Part shown: piece by piece, positions 7,802 to 15,128 of the stretch
Numbering within the stretch: the stretch's first letter is position 1
How the letters are laid out: each line of letters starts with the position of its first letter
Source of the DNA: an uncultured Bacteroidales bacterium
Lineage (GTDB): Bacteria; Bacteroidota; Bacteroidia; Bacteroidales; F082
Direction of reading: 5' to 3'
DNA: 40,622 nt
Assembly (NCBI GenBank): GCA_905233685.1
Contig: CAJOEZ010000015.1
Coordinates: forward strand, 1-40,622
Notes under the pieces: generated by a model
Databases searched by the model: none
The model's input: only the letters and a program-made list of their open reading frames with translations
Told to the model about the DNA's origin: nothing
Made by a program: the position numbers and the translations under genes

Positions 7802-8143
7802 ATGAGTACAATGAGAAATTCGGTCATGCTGATGGGCCGCCCGGGTGCAGACCCAGAGATGAGAAACCTGAACAACAACCAGAAAATCGCGCGCTTCCGC
7901 CTTGCTGTGACGGAAGGCCGCAAAAACGCCAACCAAGAATGGGTGAATGACACACAGTGGTTCAATATCGTGGCCTGGGGCAAGACAGCCGACCGCGTGG
8001 AACGTAACGTGAAGAAAGGCTTGCAAATCGCCATCGAAGGCAGCCTGCGCAACAATGAGTGGACCGACGACAAGGGCAAGAGGCATACCTCCACCGAGGT
8101 TTGGCTTAATGACCTTCTGATGATGGATAAGGTCAAGGACTGA
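7802..8143 (+). CDS. ssb: Single-stranded DNA-binding protein, short form
   Basis: 113 residues forming one OB-fold: MRNSVMLMGRPGADPEMR, IARFRLAVTE, TQWFNIVAWGKTADRVERNV, KGLQIAIEGSLR and STEVWLNDLLMMD. It binds single-stranded DNA during replication, recombination and repair. It ends in KVKD right after the OB-fold, without the glycine/proline-rich linker and acidic DDDIPF-like tip that recruits partner proteins in E. coli SSB. The frame ends in a clean TGA followed within 25 bp by a terminator, so this is not an obvious frameshift. Another full-length SSB may exist elsewhere in the genome. The gene is monocistronic, with a repeat-rich upstream region. Confidence 0.93.
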   Translation: MSTMRNSVMLMGRPGADPEMRNLNNNQKIARFRLAVTEGRKNANQEWVNDTQWFNIVAWGKTADRVERNVKKGLQIAIEGSLRNNEWTDDKGKRHTSTEVWLNDLLMMDKVKD

Positions 8144-8164
8144 CGCATCGTCCAGAACCTAAAA

Positions 8165-8242
8165 ACAAAGCCTTGGCGTTTGGAAAACGCCAAGGCTTTT
8201 CATGTTTTGCTCTTACTTGCTGTAGACTTTCTGTTTTTTGAG
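8165..8242 (-). ncRNA. Candidate small RNA ending at the ssb terminator
   Basis: A perfect -7 box (TATTTTTG followed by C on the minus strand, 8247-8254) would start a transcript near 8240 that reaches the strong hairpin at 8200-8167 after about 40 bases and ends in a U-rich tail. No ORF lies in between. Alternatively the box is chance and the region is only the 3' untranslated end of the 8325-9065 gene. Confidence 0.25.
8167..8200. terminator. Strong bidirectional terminator after ssb
   Basis: A perfect 15-bp inverted repeat (AAAGCCTTGGCGTTT and its complement) with a tiny loop. On the plus strand it terminates ssb (TTTT follows). On the minus strand it is followed by TGTTTTTAGG, so it can also end transcripts coming from 8325-9065. 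Confidence 0.9.
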
Positions 8243-8324
8243 GGCGCAAAAATACAAATCAAATATATTCAAAGTACATATTACATGGTTCGGTCGGATT
8301 TGCAAAACCGTTGGAGCACACCAA

Positions 8325-9065
8325 TCACCCCGAAACCATAAACACCCGACTGTCCTTCCACCGAGAGAATCGCAGCATTTCGTTGGTGAAATGGGTGCGG
8401 CTGCCCACTTGGTCGAGCAGTTCCTTGGCCTTGTCGAACTGACGCAATTCGCGGTAAATCTCGGGTACTTCGAGGTCGATTTGCTCGTCGGGGTGTTTTT
8501 CGAGCAGGGTCAAAAGGCGGTTCAGGTTGTCGGTGAAGTCCTTGTAATTCTTGATGAACAGCCTTTCGCCTTCGAGAATCATGCGGCGGTTGTTGTGCCA
8601 CACGCCGAAGCTCATGAATCCGTTGAGGAGGTATTTCAAGCGCACGTGTTGGTGGTTGCGGTGCAGGTCGTTGTAGGCCCACCAAAGGAGGCGCCGCAGA
8701 TAGATTTCGTTTTTCGGCTCGTAATGGCTCTTTTTCAGGAAGGTCTTGTAGTGGTTGATGAGCGCGAGCTTGCCCTTGTTGTCGGAGAAGCGGATGCCGT
8801 AGAAGCGCCAAGTGTTCCAAGAATAGACCTCGACGTCGGGCTTTTCCTCGGTGATGAAAGGCTTAGCAGGCTTCTCGACCCAGAAGATGTGGGCGCACGA
8901 AGGACACATAATCATCTTCTGCGGGGTGGTGATGAGGTTGTCATTCAGCACCTTACCGTCGGAATACAAGATAGCCTCATTGACCAACTCGGCCTTTAGG
9001 TTGCGGCCTTCTAACCAGGCTTGGCAATGTGGACATTGGAAGTAATATGAGTCGAATTTGAGCAT
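8325..9065 (-). CDS. Zinc-ribbon protein of unknown function
   Basis: 246 residues starting at the ATG at 9065. The N-terminus contains two CxxC knuckles, CPHC near residue 11 and CPSC near residue 54, which should bind one zinc ion as a ribbon. The rest is rich in charged and aromatic residues and predicted helical (WRFYGIRFSDNKGKLALINHY, LRRLLWWAYNDLHR, EIYRELRQFDKAKELLDQVG), the last part resembling one TPR-like helix pair. There is no signal peptide, so it is cytoplasmic. I do not recognise the family with confidence; a DUF2225-like relation is possible but unproven. It lies downstream of the RNase H gene on the same strand with a 74-bp gap. Confidence 0.75.
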   Translation of the reverse strand: MLKFDSYYFQCPHCQAWLEGRNLKAELVNEAILYSDGKVLNDNLITTPQKMIMCPSCAHIFWVEKPAKPFITEEKPDVEVYSWNTWRFYGIRFSDNKGKLALINHYKTFLKKSHYEPKNEIYLRRLLWWAYNDLHRNHQHVRLKYLLNGFMSFGVWHNNRRMILEGERLFIKNYKDFTDNLNRLLTLLEKHPDEQIDLEVPEIYRELRQFDKAKELLDQVGSRTHFTNEMLRFSRWKDSRVFMVSG

Positions 9066-9139
9066 CTTTCCTCGACGTTTTGCGGCGGTAAAAGTAAGAC
9101 AATTTTTTATTTCCGCCCATAATCAGCGGAATTATTAAT

Positions 9140-9781
9140 TCATTTCCGCCCATAGTCGGCGGGAATTTCGCCCCAAATTTCTGTTTTCCATTTTAAAATT
9201 GGCACCTCGATAGGGTTGTTGTTCAGCCAGTTTTCGGCGCGCTCGACGAGTTGGAAAAGGTAGTCGTTCTTGGCGTTGCGCTGCAGTTTGGTCTTGCATT
9301 TCTTCTGCTGCACCCAAATCTGCGCGTTCACCGAATCGCTGTAGATGGGGTACTTCCAGCCGTTTTTTTTCTGCAAGGAAAGCGCATGGACAAGGGCCAA
9401 AAACTCCCCAATGTTGTTGGTGGCGTTGGGGAAGACAGGACTCTTGAACAGCGGGTAGGAGTTGGCGGGTTTCACGCCGAAATCCACGAACACGCCTTGG
9501 TATTCCATCTTCCCGGGATTGCCCGAGCAGGCAGCGTCCACGGCAATGCACGGGCTGACAGGCTGTTCCTTGGCCATCGAAAGGTCAATCACAGGCGCGA
9601 CATCCTTGCCCCAATAGTTCTCGGGACCTTCCTTGAACGCCGTTTCGGCACTCAGGCGGTCGGGGAAACCTTTGTATTTGGCACCGGCAAAGCCTTCGAT
9701 TTCCTTTTTGCAGGCATCCCATCTGTCGTAAATGCCTGGGTTTCGGCCTTGCCAAACGACGTAAAACTTGTTCTTCGCCAT
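9140..9781 (-). CDS. Ribonuclease H with N-terminal viroplasmin domain
   Basis: 213 residues. Residues 1-45 form a caulimovirus-viroplasmin-type domain (KFYVVWQGRNPGIYDRWDAC, ending GFAGAKYKGF), which binds RNA-DNA hybrids in RNase H1 proteins. The RNase H fold starts near residue 80: VDAACSGNPG carries the first catalytic Asp, NNIGEFLALVHAL the Glu, IYSDSVNAQIWV the second Asp, and IPADYGRK at the very C-terminus the last Asp. All four metal-binding acids are visible. It degrades the RNA strand of RNA-DNA hybrids. It sits 11 bp downstream of map, so the two are probably co-transcribed. Confidence 0.9.
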   Translation of the reverse strand: MAKNKFYVVWQGRNPGIYDRWDACKKEIEGFAGAKYKGFPDRLSAETAFKEGPENYWGKDVAPVIDLSMAKEQPVSPCIAVDAACSGNPGKMEYQGVFVDFGVKPANSYPLFKSPVFPNATNNIGEFLALVHALSLQKKNGWKYPIYSDSVNAQIWVQQKKCKTKLQRNAKNDYLFQLVERAENWLNNNPIEVPILKWKTEIWGEIPADYGRK

Positions 9782-9792
9782 GGGTTAGGGGG

Positions 9793-10647
9793 TCACTTCG
9801 TCAGGATTTCCAAGCCGGTTTCGGTCATGAGGAAGGTGTGCTCCCATTGCGCGGAGGGCAGCTCGTCTTCGCTGATGACGGTCCAGCCGTCGGCGCTGTC
9901 GATAAAGACCTTCCACGTGCCCGTATTAATCATCGGTTCGATGGTGAACACCATGCCCGGCACTAAAAGCATTCCAGTGCCTTTCTTGCCGTAGTGCAGC
10001 ACTTCGGGGTCGTCGTGGAACTTGAGACCCACGCCGTGACCGCAGAGGTCGCGCACCACGCTGAATCCATTCTTGTGGGCGTGCTGCTGGATGGCGTTGC
10101 CGATGTCGCCGACATAGCCGAAAGGCTTGGCGGCCTCCATGCCGATGTAGAGGCATTCCTTGGCCACGTCGACCAGTTTTTGTTTGCGCGTCGTGGTCTT
10201 TCCGATGACATACATGCGCGAGGCATCGGAGTAGTAGCCGTTCAAGATGGTGGTGACGTCCACGTTGATGATGTCGCCTTCCTTCAGGATTTCCTTGGCC
10301 GAGGGAATGCCGTGGCAGACCACTTCATTAATCGAGGTGCACACGCTTTTCGGGAAGCCTTCGTAGCCCAAAGGTGCCGGAATGGCTCCATGCTCGATGG
10401 TGTAGTTATGAACCAACTCGTTGATTTCCAAAGTACTCATTCCCGCGTGGATTCGCTCGCCCACGAGGTCGAGGATGGCTGTGGTGATGACACCGCTCTT
10501 TTTGATGCCTTCAATCTCTTCGGGGGTACGGATGAGGCTGCGCTTGGGCACCATCGCGCCTTTGCTTTCCAAATACATCACCTTTTTGTCCAATGCTGTC
10601 GGTTCCTGTCCGGCCGGGACACGCCACTTCTTACGCCTGTTAAACAT
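9793..10647 (-). CDS. map: Type I methionine aminopeptidase
   Basis: 284 residues from the ATG at 10647 (MFNRRKKWRVPAG). An in-frame extension to 10773 is open only because it reads through the palindromic repeat at 10692-10761, and its residues (FDRLR, PELVEG) are repeat-derived; a -7 box also lies inside it at 10667-10674. The enzyme core runs from about residue 35: PEEIEGIKKSG, GYEGFPKSVCTSINEVVCHGIP, and the metal ligands in INVDVT, YSDASRMY, GHGVGLKFHD, TIEPMI and WEHT. It removes the initiator methionine from nascent proteins. A short N-terminal extension of about 30 residues precedes the core. Confidence 0.95.
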   Translation of the reverse strand: MFNRRKKWRVPAGQEPTALDKKVMYLESKGAMVPKRSLIRTPEEIEGIKKSGVITTAILDLVGERIHAGMSTLEINELVHNYTIEHGAIPAPLGYEGFPKSVCTSINEVVCHGIPSAKEILKEGDIINVDVTTILNGYYSDASRMYVIGKTTTRKQKLVDVAKECLYIGMEAAKPFGYVGDIGNAIQQHAHKNGFSVVRDLCGHGVGLKFHDDPEVLHYGKKGTGMLLVPGMVFTIEPMINTGTWKVFIDSADGWTVISEDELPSAQWEHTFLMTETGLEILTK

Positions 10648-10666
10648 ATCGCTTGAAATTAGGCCG

Positions 10667-10674
10667 CAAAAATA
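10667..10674 (-). promoter_or_regulatory. -7 box (TATTTTTG) for map
   Basis: The minus strand reads TATTTTTG followed by C, a perfect TAnnTTTG match 20 bases before the ATG at 10647. It supports the short map start. Confidence 0.5.
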
Positions 10675-10691
10675 GTGTTTTTTTGAATACG

Positions 10692-10761
10692 GCCCTTCGA
10701 CAAGCTCAGGGACCTTAGGTTTTTCGGCAGTTAGAGGGTGCCTGAGCCTGTCGAAGGCCCC
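10692..10761. repeat. Palindromic repeat pair (CCTTCGACAAGCTCAGG type) between dnaG and map
   Basis: The left arm CCCTTCGACAAGCTCAGGG (10693-10712) and the right arm CCTGAGCCTGTCGAAGG (10741-10757) are inverted copies, about 28 bp apart. The same word occurs four more times inside the giant gene at 17874-18096. It sits immediately after the dnaG stop codon and can form a long hairpin. Confidence 0.88.
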
Positions 10762-10762
10762 G

Positions 10763-12724
10763 CTATTTGGCAATGACTATTCCTAATTCTTTATTAATCT
10801 GCTTGCGGATGTCGTCAAGGTCTTTTTTGCGCTTGAGCAGAATGAGCTGGTCGTCGGAATCTTCGGTGGTTTTCAGTTCCTCTTCTATGGCTTTGCGGCG
10901 GTCTTCAATCATCAAGTCCTTGTAGCGGTATAACGAAGATAACACGGTGGTTCTCAGCATGTTTTCCTCGCGCTTGACATAGATGCCGTATTTTTCCCAT
11001 TGGTCGAGCTTGTAGGGCGATGAAAGCAAATCAGCGGCCAATTGGGAAATGGCTTCGTCCTCATGTGAAACGAAAAATTGGTCGTCAGGGATGCGGCCTT
11101 CGTCGAGGGCGTGGTCGAAGAGGTCGAAGATTTTTTTGTTGACGGGGTCTAAGAAGAGGCATTCGTCGTTTTTCAGGTCGTCGATGATGAACTGCGCCAC
11201 GCTGACTTGCTCGTAAACCGATTGTCCGTCCTCATCAAAGCGCTCGTCGGTAATCATCTCCCGACCGTACATCAACAGTAACTTCACCAACTCGCGTTCC
11301 TGATAATAGCCCGCAGGAAGCTGGTCCTCAACGGTTTCCTCTTGTTTTGGGGTGGTCGTCGAGGTGTCGGTTTCGGTGACCACATTCTCCTCAATGCCTA
11401 AAGTTTTCTTCAGCTTTGCCCGCAGAATCTTGTTCAGTTCGTTGGTCAAGGTCTGCTCGGGCATGTCCAAGAGGCGGCTGCACTCCTTGACGTAGGTGAT
11501 GCGGAAGATGCTGTCGGGGATGACGGAGATGGTTTCCACGATGTCACGGATGACCTGCCCGCGCTTGATGGGGTCGTTTTGCGCGTCTTTCAGCAAGAGT
11601 TCTGTCTTGAAACGGATGAAGTCTTTGGCGTTGTCTTTCAGGTAGTTGCTGACATACTCCACCGAGAACTCCTTGCCGAAAGTGTCGGGGTCATGCTCGG
11701 GCGGGAGGACGACCACGCGCACGTTCATGCCTTCGGAGAGAATCATGTCGGTGCCGCGCAAGGCCGCATGAACGCCCGCCGCGTCGCCGTCATAAAGCAT
11801 GGTGATGTTTTTCGTGTAGCGTTTCACAAGGCGGATTTGCTCCATTGTGAGCGAAGTGCCGCTGCTGGCCACCACATTCTCAATGCCGATTTGGTGCATT
11901 CGAAGCACGTCGAAATAACCTTCCACGAGGATGCACTCATCCTGTTTGGCGATGGCGTTCTTGGCGAAATAGATGCCGTAAAGCGTCTGTTTCTTGTCGT
12001 AAATCTCTGATTCAGGCGAGTTTTGGTATTTCGGGCTTTTCTTTTCGGGGTCGTTCACGAGAATGCGTCCGCCAAAGCCGATGACGCGCCCCGTGAGGCT
12101 GTGGATAGGGAACATCACACGACCGTGGTAGCGGTCGTACAGGCCTTTTTGTCCCCTGATGGAGAAGCCGACTTGCTCCAAAAGTTCCTCAGAATAGCCG
12201 TTTTTCTTGGCGTGTTCGGTAAAGGCGTCCCATTTGGCGGGACTATAGCCGAGGTGGAACTTTTGAATGATGGGGTCGAAATAGCCGCGCTCACGGAAAT
12301 ACTCAAGGCCGATGGTCTTGCCTTCCTCGGTGTTCCAAAGCGTATCGACGAAAAACTTGTCCGCGAACTCGTTGATATTGAACATCTTCTCACGAACGCT
12401 CTGGAGCATGATTTCCTCTGCGGTCTGTTCCTTCTCCTCGATTTTGATGTTGTATTTCTTGGCGAGATAACGCAGGGCCTCGGGGTAGGTGAAATGCTCG
12501 TGTTCCATGAGGAACTTGGCCGAGTCGCCGGCCTTGCCGCAGCCGAAGCACTTGAAAATATTGCGCGCGGGATTCACGTTGAACGACGGCGTCTTCTCGT
12601 TGTGGAACGGACACACGCCAATGAGGTTCGCCCCGCGCTTTTTCAGCGTGACGAACTCGCCTACAACCTCCTCAATGCGAGCGGTTTGCAGAATTTGTTC
12701 AACCGTTTCCCTTGATATTGCCAT
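10763..12724 (-). CDS. dnaG: DNA primase
   Basis: 653 residues, a normal DnaG length. The N-terminal CHC2 zinc-binding domain shows Cys38, His41, Cys59 and Cys62 (VCPFHNEKTPSFNV, FKCFGCGKAGD). The primase catalytic core follows, with RYHGRVMFPIHSLTGRVIGFGGR, then the TOPRIM motifs ILVEGYFDVLRMHQ, VVASSGTSLT and LYDGDAAGVHAALRG that bind the catalytic metals. The C-terminal part (from about 430) is the less conserved helicase-interaction region and contains an acidic threonine-rich linker. It makes RNA primers for the replication fork. Its start overlaps a possible 42-aa ORF on the same strand, and both would be transcribed from the -7 box at 12848-12855. Confidence 0.97.
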   Translation of the reverse strand: MAISRETVEQILQTARIEEVVGEFVTLKKRGANLIGVCPFHNEKTPSFNVNPARNIFKCFGCGKAGDSAKFLMEHEHFTYPEALRYLAKKYNIKIEEKEQTAEEIMLQSVREKMFNINEFADKFFVDTLWNTEEGKTIGLEYFRERGYFDPIIQKFHLGYSPAKWDAFTEHAKKNGYSEELLEQVGFSIRGQKGLYDRYHGRVMFPIHSLTGRVIGFGGRILVNDPEKKSPKYQNSPESEIYDKKQTLYGIYFAKNAIAKQDECILVEGYFDVLRMHQIGIENVVASSGTSLTMEQIRLVKRYTKNITMLYDGDAAGVHAALRGTDMILSEGMNVRVVVLPPEHDPDTFGKEFSVEYVSNYLKDNAKDFIRFKTELLLKDAQNDPIKRGQVIRDIVETISVIPDSIFRITYVKECSRLLDMPEQTLTNELNKILRAKLKKTLGIEENVVTETDTSTTTPKQEETVEDQLPAGYYQERELVKLLLMYGREMITDERFDEDGQSVYEQVSVAQFIIDDLKNDECLFLDPVNKKIFDLFDHALDEGRIPDDQFFVSHEDEAISQLAADLLSSPYKLDQWEKYGIYVKREENMLRTTVLSSLYRYKDLMIEDRRKAIEEELKTTEDSDDQLILLKRKKDLDDIRKQINKELGIVIAK

Positions 12725-12827
12725 TGTCGAAATTTTTCTTCAAAGCTTCCAACTCCATCAAACGATTCCATCTCGCATTGGTTAGACGGACAGTAATACT
12801 TCTCGGTGTTTTTTCAAGTACGCACAT
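12699..12827 (-). CDS. Possible 42-aa ORF overlapping the dnaG start
   Basis: An ATG at 12827 opens a 42-codon frame ending in TGA at 12699-12701, overlapping the first 26 bases of dnaG in another frame. The peptide contains RSITVRLTNARWNRLMELEA, resembling the strand-then-helix start of a ribbon-helix-helix fold, but it is too short for a full domain. A perfect -7 box lies 21 bases upstream, so it is probably within the dnaG transcript. It could be a leader peptide whose translation couples to dnaG, a gene remnant, or chance. Too short to be certain. Confidence 0.35.
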   Translation of the reverse strand: MCVLEKTPRSITVRLTNARWNRLMELEALKKNFDNGNIKGNG

Positions 12828-12847
12828 GACAATTCATATTTTGTTTG

Positions 12848-12876
12848 CAAAAGTACACATTTTCTCCAAACCGCAA
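12848..12876 (-). promoter_or_regulatory. Promoter for dnaG (-7 TACTTTTG, possible -33 TTG)
   Basis: The minus strand has TACTTTTG followed by C at 12855-12848, with TTG at 12876-12874, an 18-bp spacer. This is close to the Bacteroidetes -33/-7 arrangement. It lies directly downstream of the metG terminator. Confidence 0.55.
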
Positions 12877-12886
12877 CAGAAACCCC

Positions 12887-12921
12887 AAAAAAGCCTGATG
12901 CTTTTTACAAAACACCAGACT
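12887..12921 (-). terminator. Rho-independent terminator of metG
   Basis: On the minus strand AGTCTGGTG pairs with CATCAGGCT (9 bp, two G-U pairs that form only in minus-strand RNA), followed by TTTTT. It is about 30 bp downstream of the metG stop codon. Confidence 0.8.
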
Positions 12922-12951
12922 TGTAAAACACCCCTAAAGAGTACAAAGAAA

Positions 12952-15012
12952 TCATCCAACAGAACAACCCGCTGTGACCAAATCGCTCGGCGTGAGCAAC
13001 ACCAAGCGGCCATCCCTGTCTTCAGCGGAGAGAATCATGCCCTCGCTCACCACGCCCTTCAGCTTGCGCGGCTCGAAGTTGGCGATGAAGCACACTTGCT
13101 TGCCCACAAGTTTCTCAGGCTCAGTGTAATACTTCGCGATGCCGCTCACGATGGTGCGCTTGTTCATGCCGTCGTCGATAAGGAACTGGAGTAGTTTGTC
13201 AGCCTTCGGCACCTTTTGGCACTCGAGGATGGTGCCCACGCGGATGTCCACCTTCATGAAGTCGTCGAAAGTGACTGTCGGCTTGATGTCGTTGGGCTTC
13301 CATGCGTTGAGTTCGTTGGCCTTCTTGGTTTCTTCCAACTTCTGCAACTGCGCCGCCACCACGCTGTCCTCGACCTTCTCGAACAACAGCTCCGGCTGAC
13401 CAATCACAAGGCCTGCGGGCAACAGGATGGTCTTTTCAGCATCGTCCCAACCCTCGAAGAACAAAGCAATCATTTTCTGCAACTTCTTCGCGCTGAAGGG
13501 CAGGAAAGGCTCGCTCAAAATGGCCAAATGGGCCACAATCTGCAAACTCACCGCCATCACGGTCTTCACGCGCTCGGGGTCAGTCTTGATTTGCTTCCAG
13601 GGCTCATTGTCGGTGAGATATTTGTTGCCAAGGCGGGCCAAATTCATCAGCTCATTAAGGGCCTCGCGAAACTTGAAGTTCTGGATGAGGTAGCCAATCT
13701 TGTCGGGATAGCTGTTCATCTCCGCGATGGCAGCCAAGTCGGTGTTATTAAGGTTTTCCATGGCAGGAACGACACCGTCGTAATATTTGTGCGTCAGCAC
13801 CAAAGTGCGGTTCACGAAGTTGCCGAAGATGGCCAAAAGTTCGTTGTTGTTGCGGTCCTGGTAGTCCTTCCAAGTGAAGTTGTTGTCCTTGGTTTCGGGC
13901 GCGTTGGCAGTCAACACGTAGCGCAGAACATCCTGTTTTCCAGGGAATTCCTCAAGGTATTCATGCAGCCACACGGCCCAGTTGCGCGAGGTCGAAATCT
14001 TGTCGTTCTCGAGGTTGAGGAACTCGTTGGCGGGCACGTTTTCGGGCATGATGTAGTCGCCGTAGGCCTTCATCATGCAGGGGAAAATGATGCAGTGGAA
14101 GACGATGTTGTCCTTGCCGATGAAGTGCACTAACTTGGTCTCGGGGTCTTTCCACCATTTTTCCCAGTTTTCGCCACGTTGTTCGCAAATCTCCTTGGTG
14201 TTCGAGATGTAGCCGATGGGCGCGTCGAACCAGACATACAGCACCTTGCCTTCCGCATTTTCGAGCGGGACGGGAACGCCCCAGTCCAAGTCGCGGGTGA
14301 CGGCGCGGGGCTGCAAACCACCGTCCAACCAGCTCTTCACCTGACCATAAACGTTGGGTTTCCACTCCTTGTGGCCTTCGAGAATCCACTCGCGGAGCCA
14401 GGTTTCATATTGGTCCAAAGGCAGGTACCAGTGCTTGGTCGGCTTCTTCACCAAGGCCGCGCCGCTGAGTTGCGAGTGCGGATTAATCAGTTCGTCGGGA
14501 CTCAAAGAACTGCCGCATTTCTCGCATTGGTCGCCGTAAGCGCCATCTGCGCCGCATTTCGGGCAGGTGCCGACTATATATCTGTCGCTCAGGAACTTCT
14601 GTCGCTCGGGGTCGAAGTATTGCTCCGTTTCCTTCTCGATGAATTTCCCGTCATCGTACAGTTTCTTGAAAAACTCTTGTGCCGTGGCGCGGTGCATCTT
14701 CGAAGAGGTACGCGAATAAATGTCGTAGCTAATGCCCAATTCCTCAAAGGACTTTTTGATGATTTCGTGGTAGCGGTCCACGATATCTTGAGGCGTAACG
14801 CCCTCTTTTTCAGCCTTAATCGTAATCGGCACACCGTGCTCGTCGGAACCCCCGACAAACAGGACTTCCTCGCCGCGCATCCTGAGATAGCGGACGTAGG
14901 TGTCGGCAGGGATATAGACGCCGGCCAAATGACCGATATGGACGGGGCCGTTGGCGTAAGGAAGTGCGGTGGTTACCGTGTAACGCTTGAAGTGTTTGTT
15001 CGTTGATTCCAT
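12952..15012 (-). CDS. metG: Methionine--tRNA ligase
   Basis: 686 residues, class I synthetase. The HIGH motif is at residues 25-28 ([11 protein letters not shown]), then [17 protein letters not shown] zinc knuckle follows with CPKC and CEKC pairs near 155-172, [14 protein letters not shown], and the KMSKS-equivalent loop reads [12 protein letters not shown]. An anticodon-binding helical domain follows. The C-terminal about 110 residues ([44 protein letters not shown]) are the EMAP-II-like tRNA-binding and dimerisation domain. It charges initiator and elongator tRNA-Met. It lies downstream of the nucleotidase gene, separated by repeats (15015-15089), and has its own terminator. Confidence 0.97.
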   Translation of the reverse strand: MESTNKHFKRYTVTTALPYANGPVHIGHLAGVYIPADTYVRYLRMRGEEVLFVGGSDEHGVPITIKAEKEGVTPQDIVDRYHEIIKKSFEELGISYDIYSRTSSKMHRATAQEFFKKLYDDGKFIEKETEQYFDPERQKFLSDRYIVGTCPKCGADGAYGDQCEKCGSSLSPDELINPHSQLSGAALVKKPTKHWYLPLDQYETWLREWILEGHKEWKPNVYGQVKSWLDGGLQPRAVTRDLDWGVPVPLENAEGKVLYVWFDAPIGYISNTKEICEQRGENWEKWWKDPETKLVHFIGKDNIVFHCIIFPCMMKAYGDYIMPENVPANEFLNLENDKISTSRNWAVWLHEYLEEFPGKQDVLRYVLTANAPETKDNNFTWKDYQDRNNNELLAIFGNFVNRTLVLTHKYYDGVVPAMENLNNTDLAAIAEMNSYPDKIGYLIQNFKFREALNELMNLARLGNKYLTDNEPWKQIKTDPERVKTVMAVSLQIVAHLAILSEPFLPFSAKKLQKMIALFFEGWDDAEKTILLPAGLVIGQPELLFEKVEDSVVAAQLQKLEETKKANELNAWKPNDIKPTVTFDDFMKVDIRVGTILECQKVPKADKLLQFLIDDGMNKRTIVSGIAKYYTEPEKLVGKQVCFIANFEPRKLKGVVSEGMILSAEDRDGRLVLLTPSDLVTAGCSVG

Positions 15013-15014
15013 TT

Positions 15015-15056
15015 TTTCGTTAGTTATTAGTTGTTCAGTTGTTTAGTTGTTCAGTT
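15015..15056. repeat. Degenerate GTTCAGTTGTTTAGTTGTTCAG word repeat before the metG start
   Basis: The words TTAGTTGTTCAG and GTTTAGTTGTTCAG recur with small changes, directly upstream of the metG ATG (15012). On the minus strand they read as AACAACT-type words like those before groL. Confidence 0.6.
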
Positions 15057-15057
15057 T

Positions 15058-15089
15058 GTCATTGCGAGGCCGAAGGCCGTGGCAATCTC
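15058..15089. repeat. GTCATTGCGAGG-type palindromic repeat, intergenic copy
   Basis: It starts GTCATTGCGAGG and ends GGCAATCTC, with outer inverted ends ATTGC/GCAAT and inner GGCC-GAA-GGCC. The same element occurs in frame at 27501-27525 and 36103-36133. Confidence 0.8.
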
Positions 15090-15128
15090 ATTAATTTTGT
15101 TGATTAGCTTTTCAGTTCCATTTACAGA

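Noticed and set aside
10648..10773. N-terminal extension of methionine aminopeptidase
   Set aside because: It reads through the palindromic repeat and a -7 box; the ATG at 10647 gives the standard enzyme.
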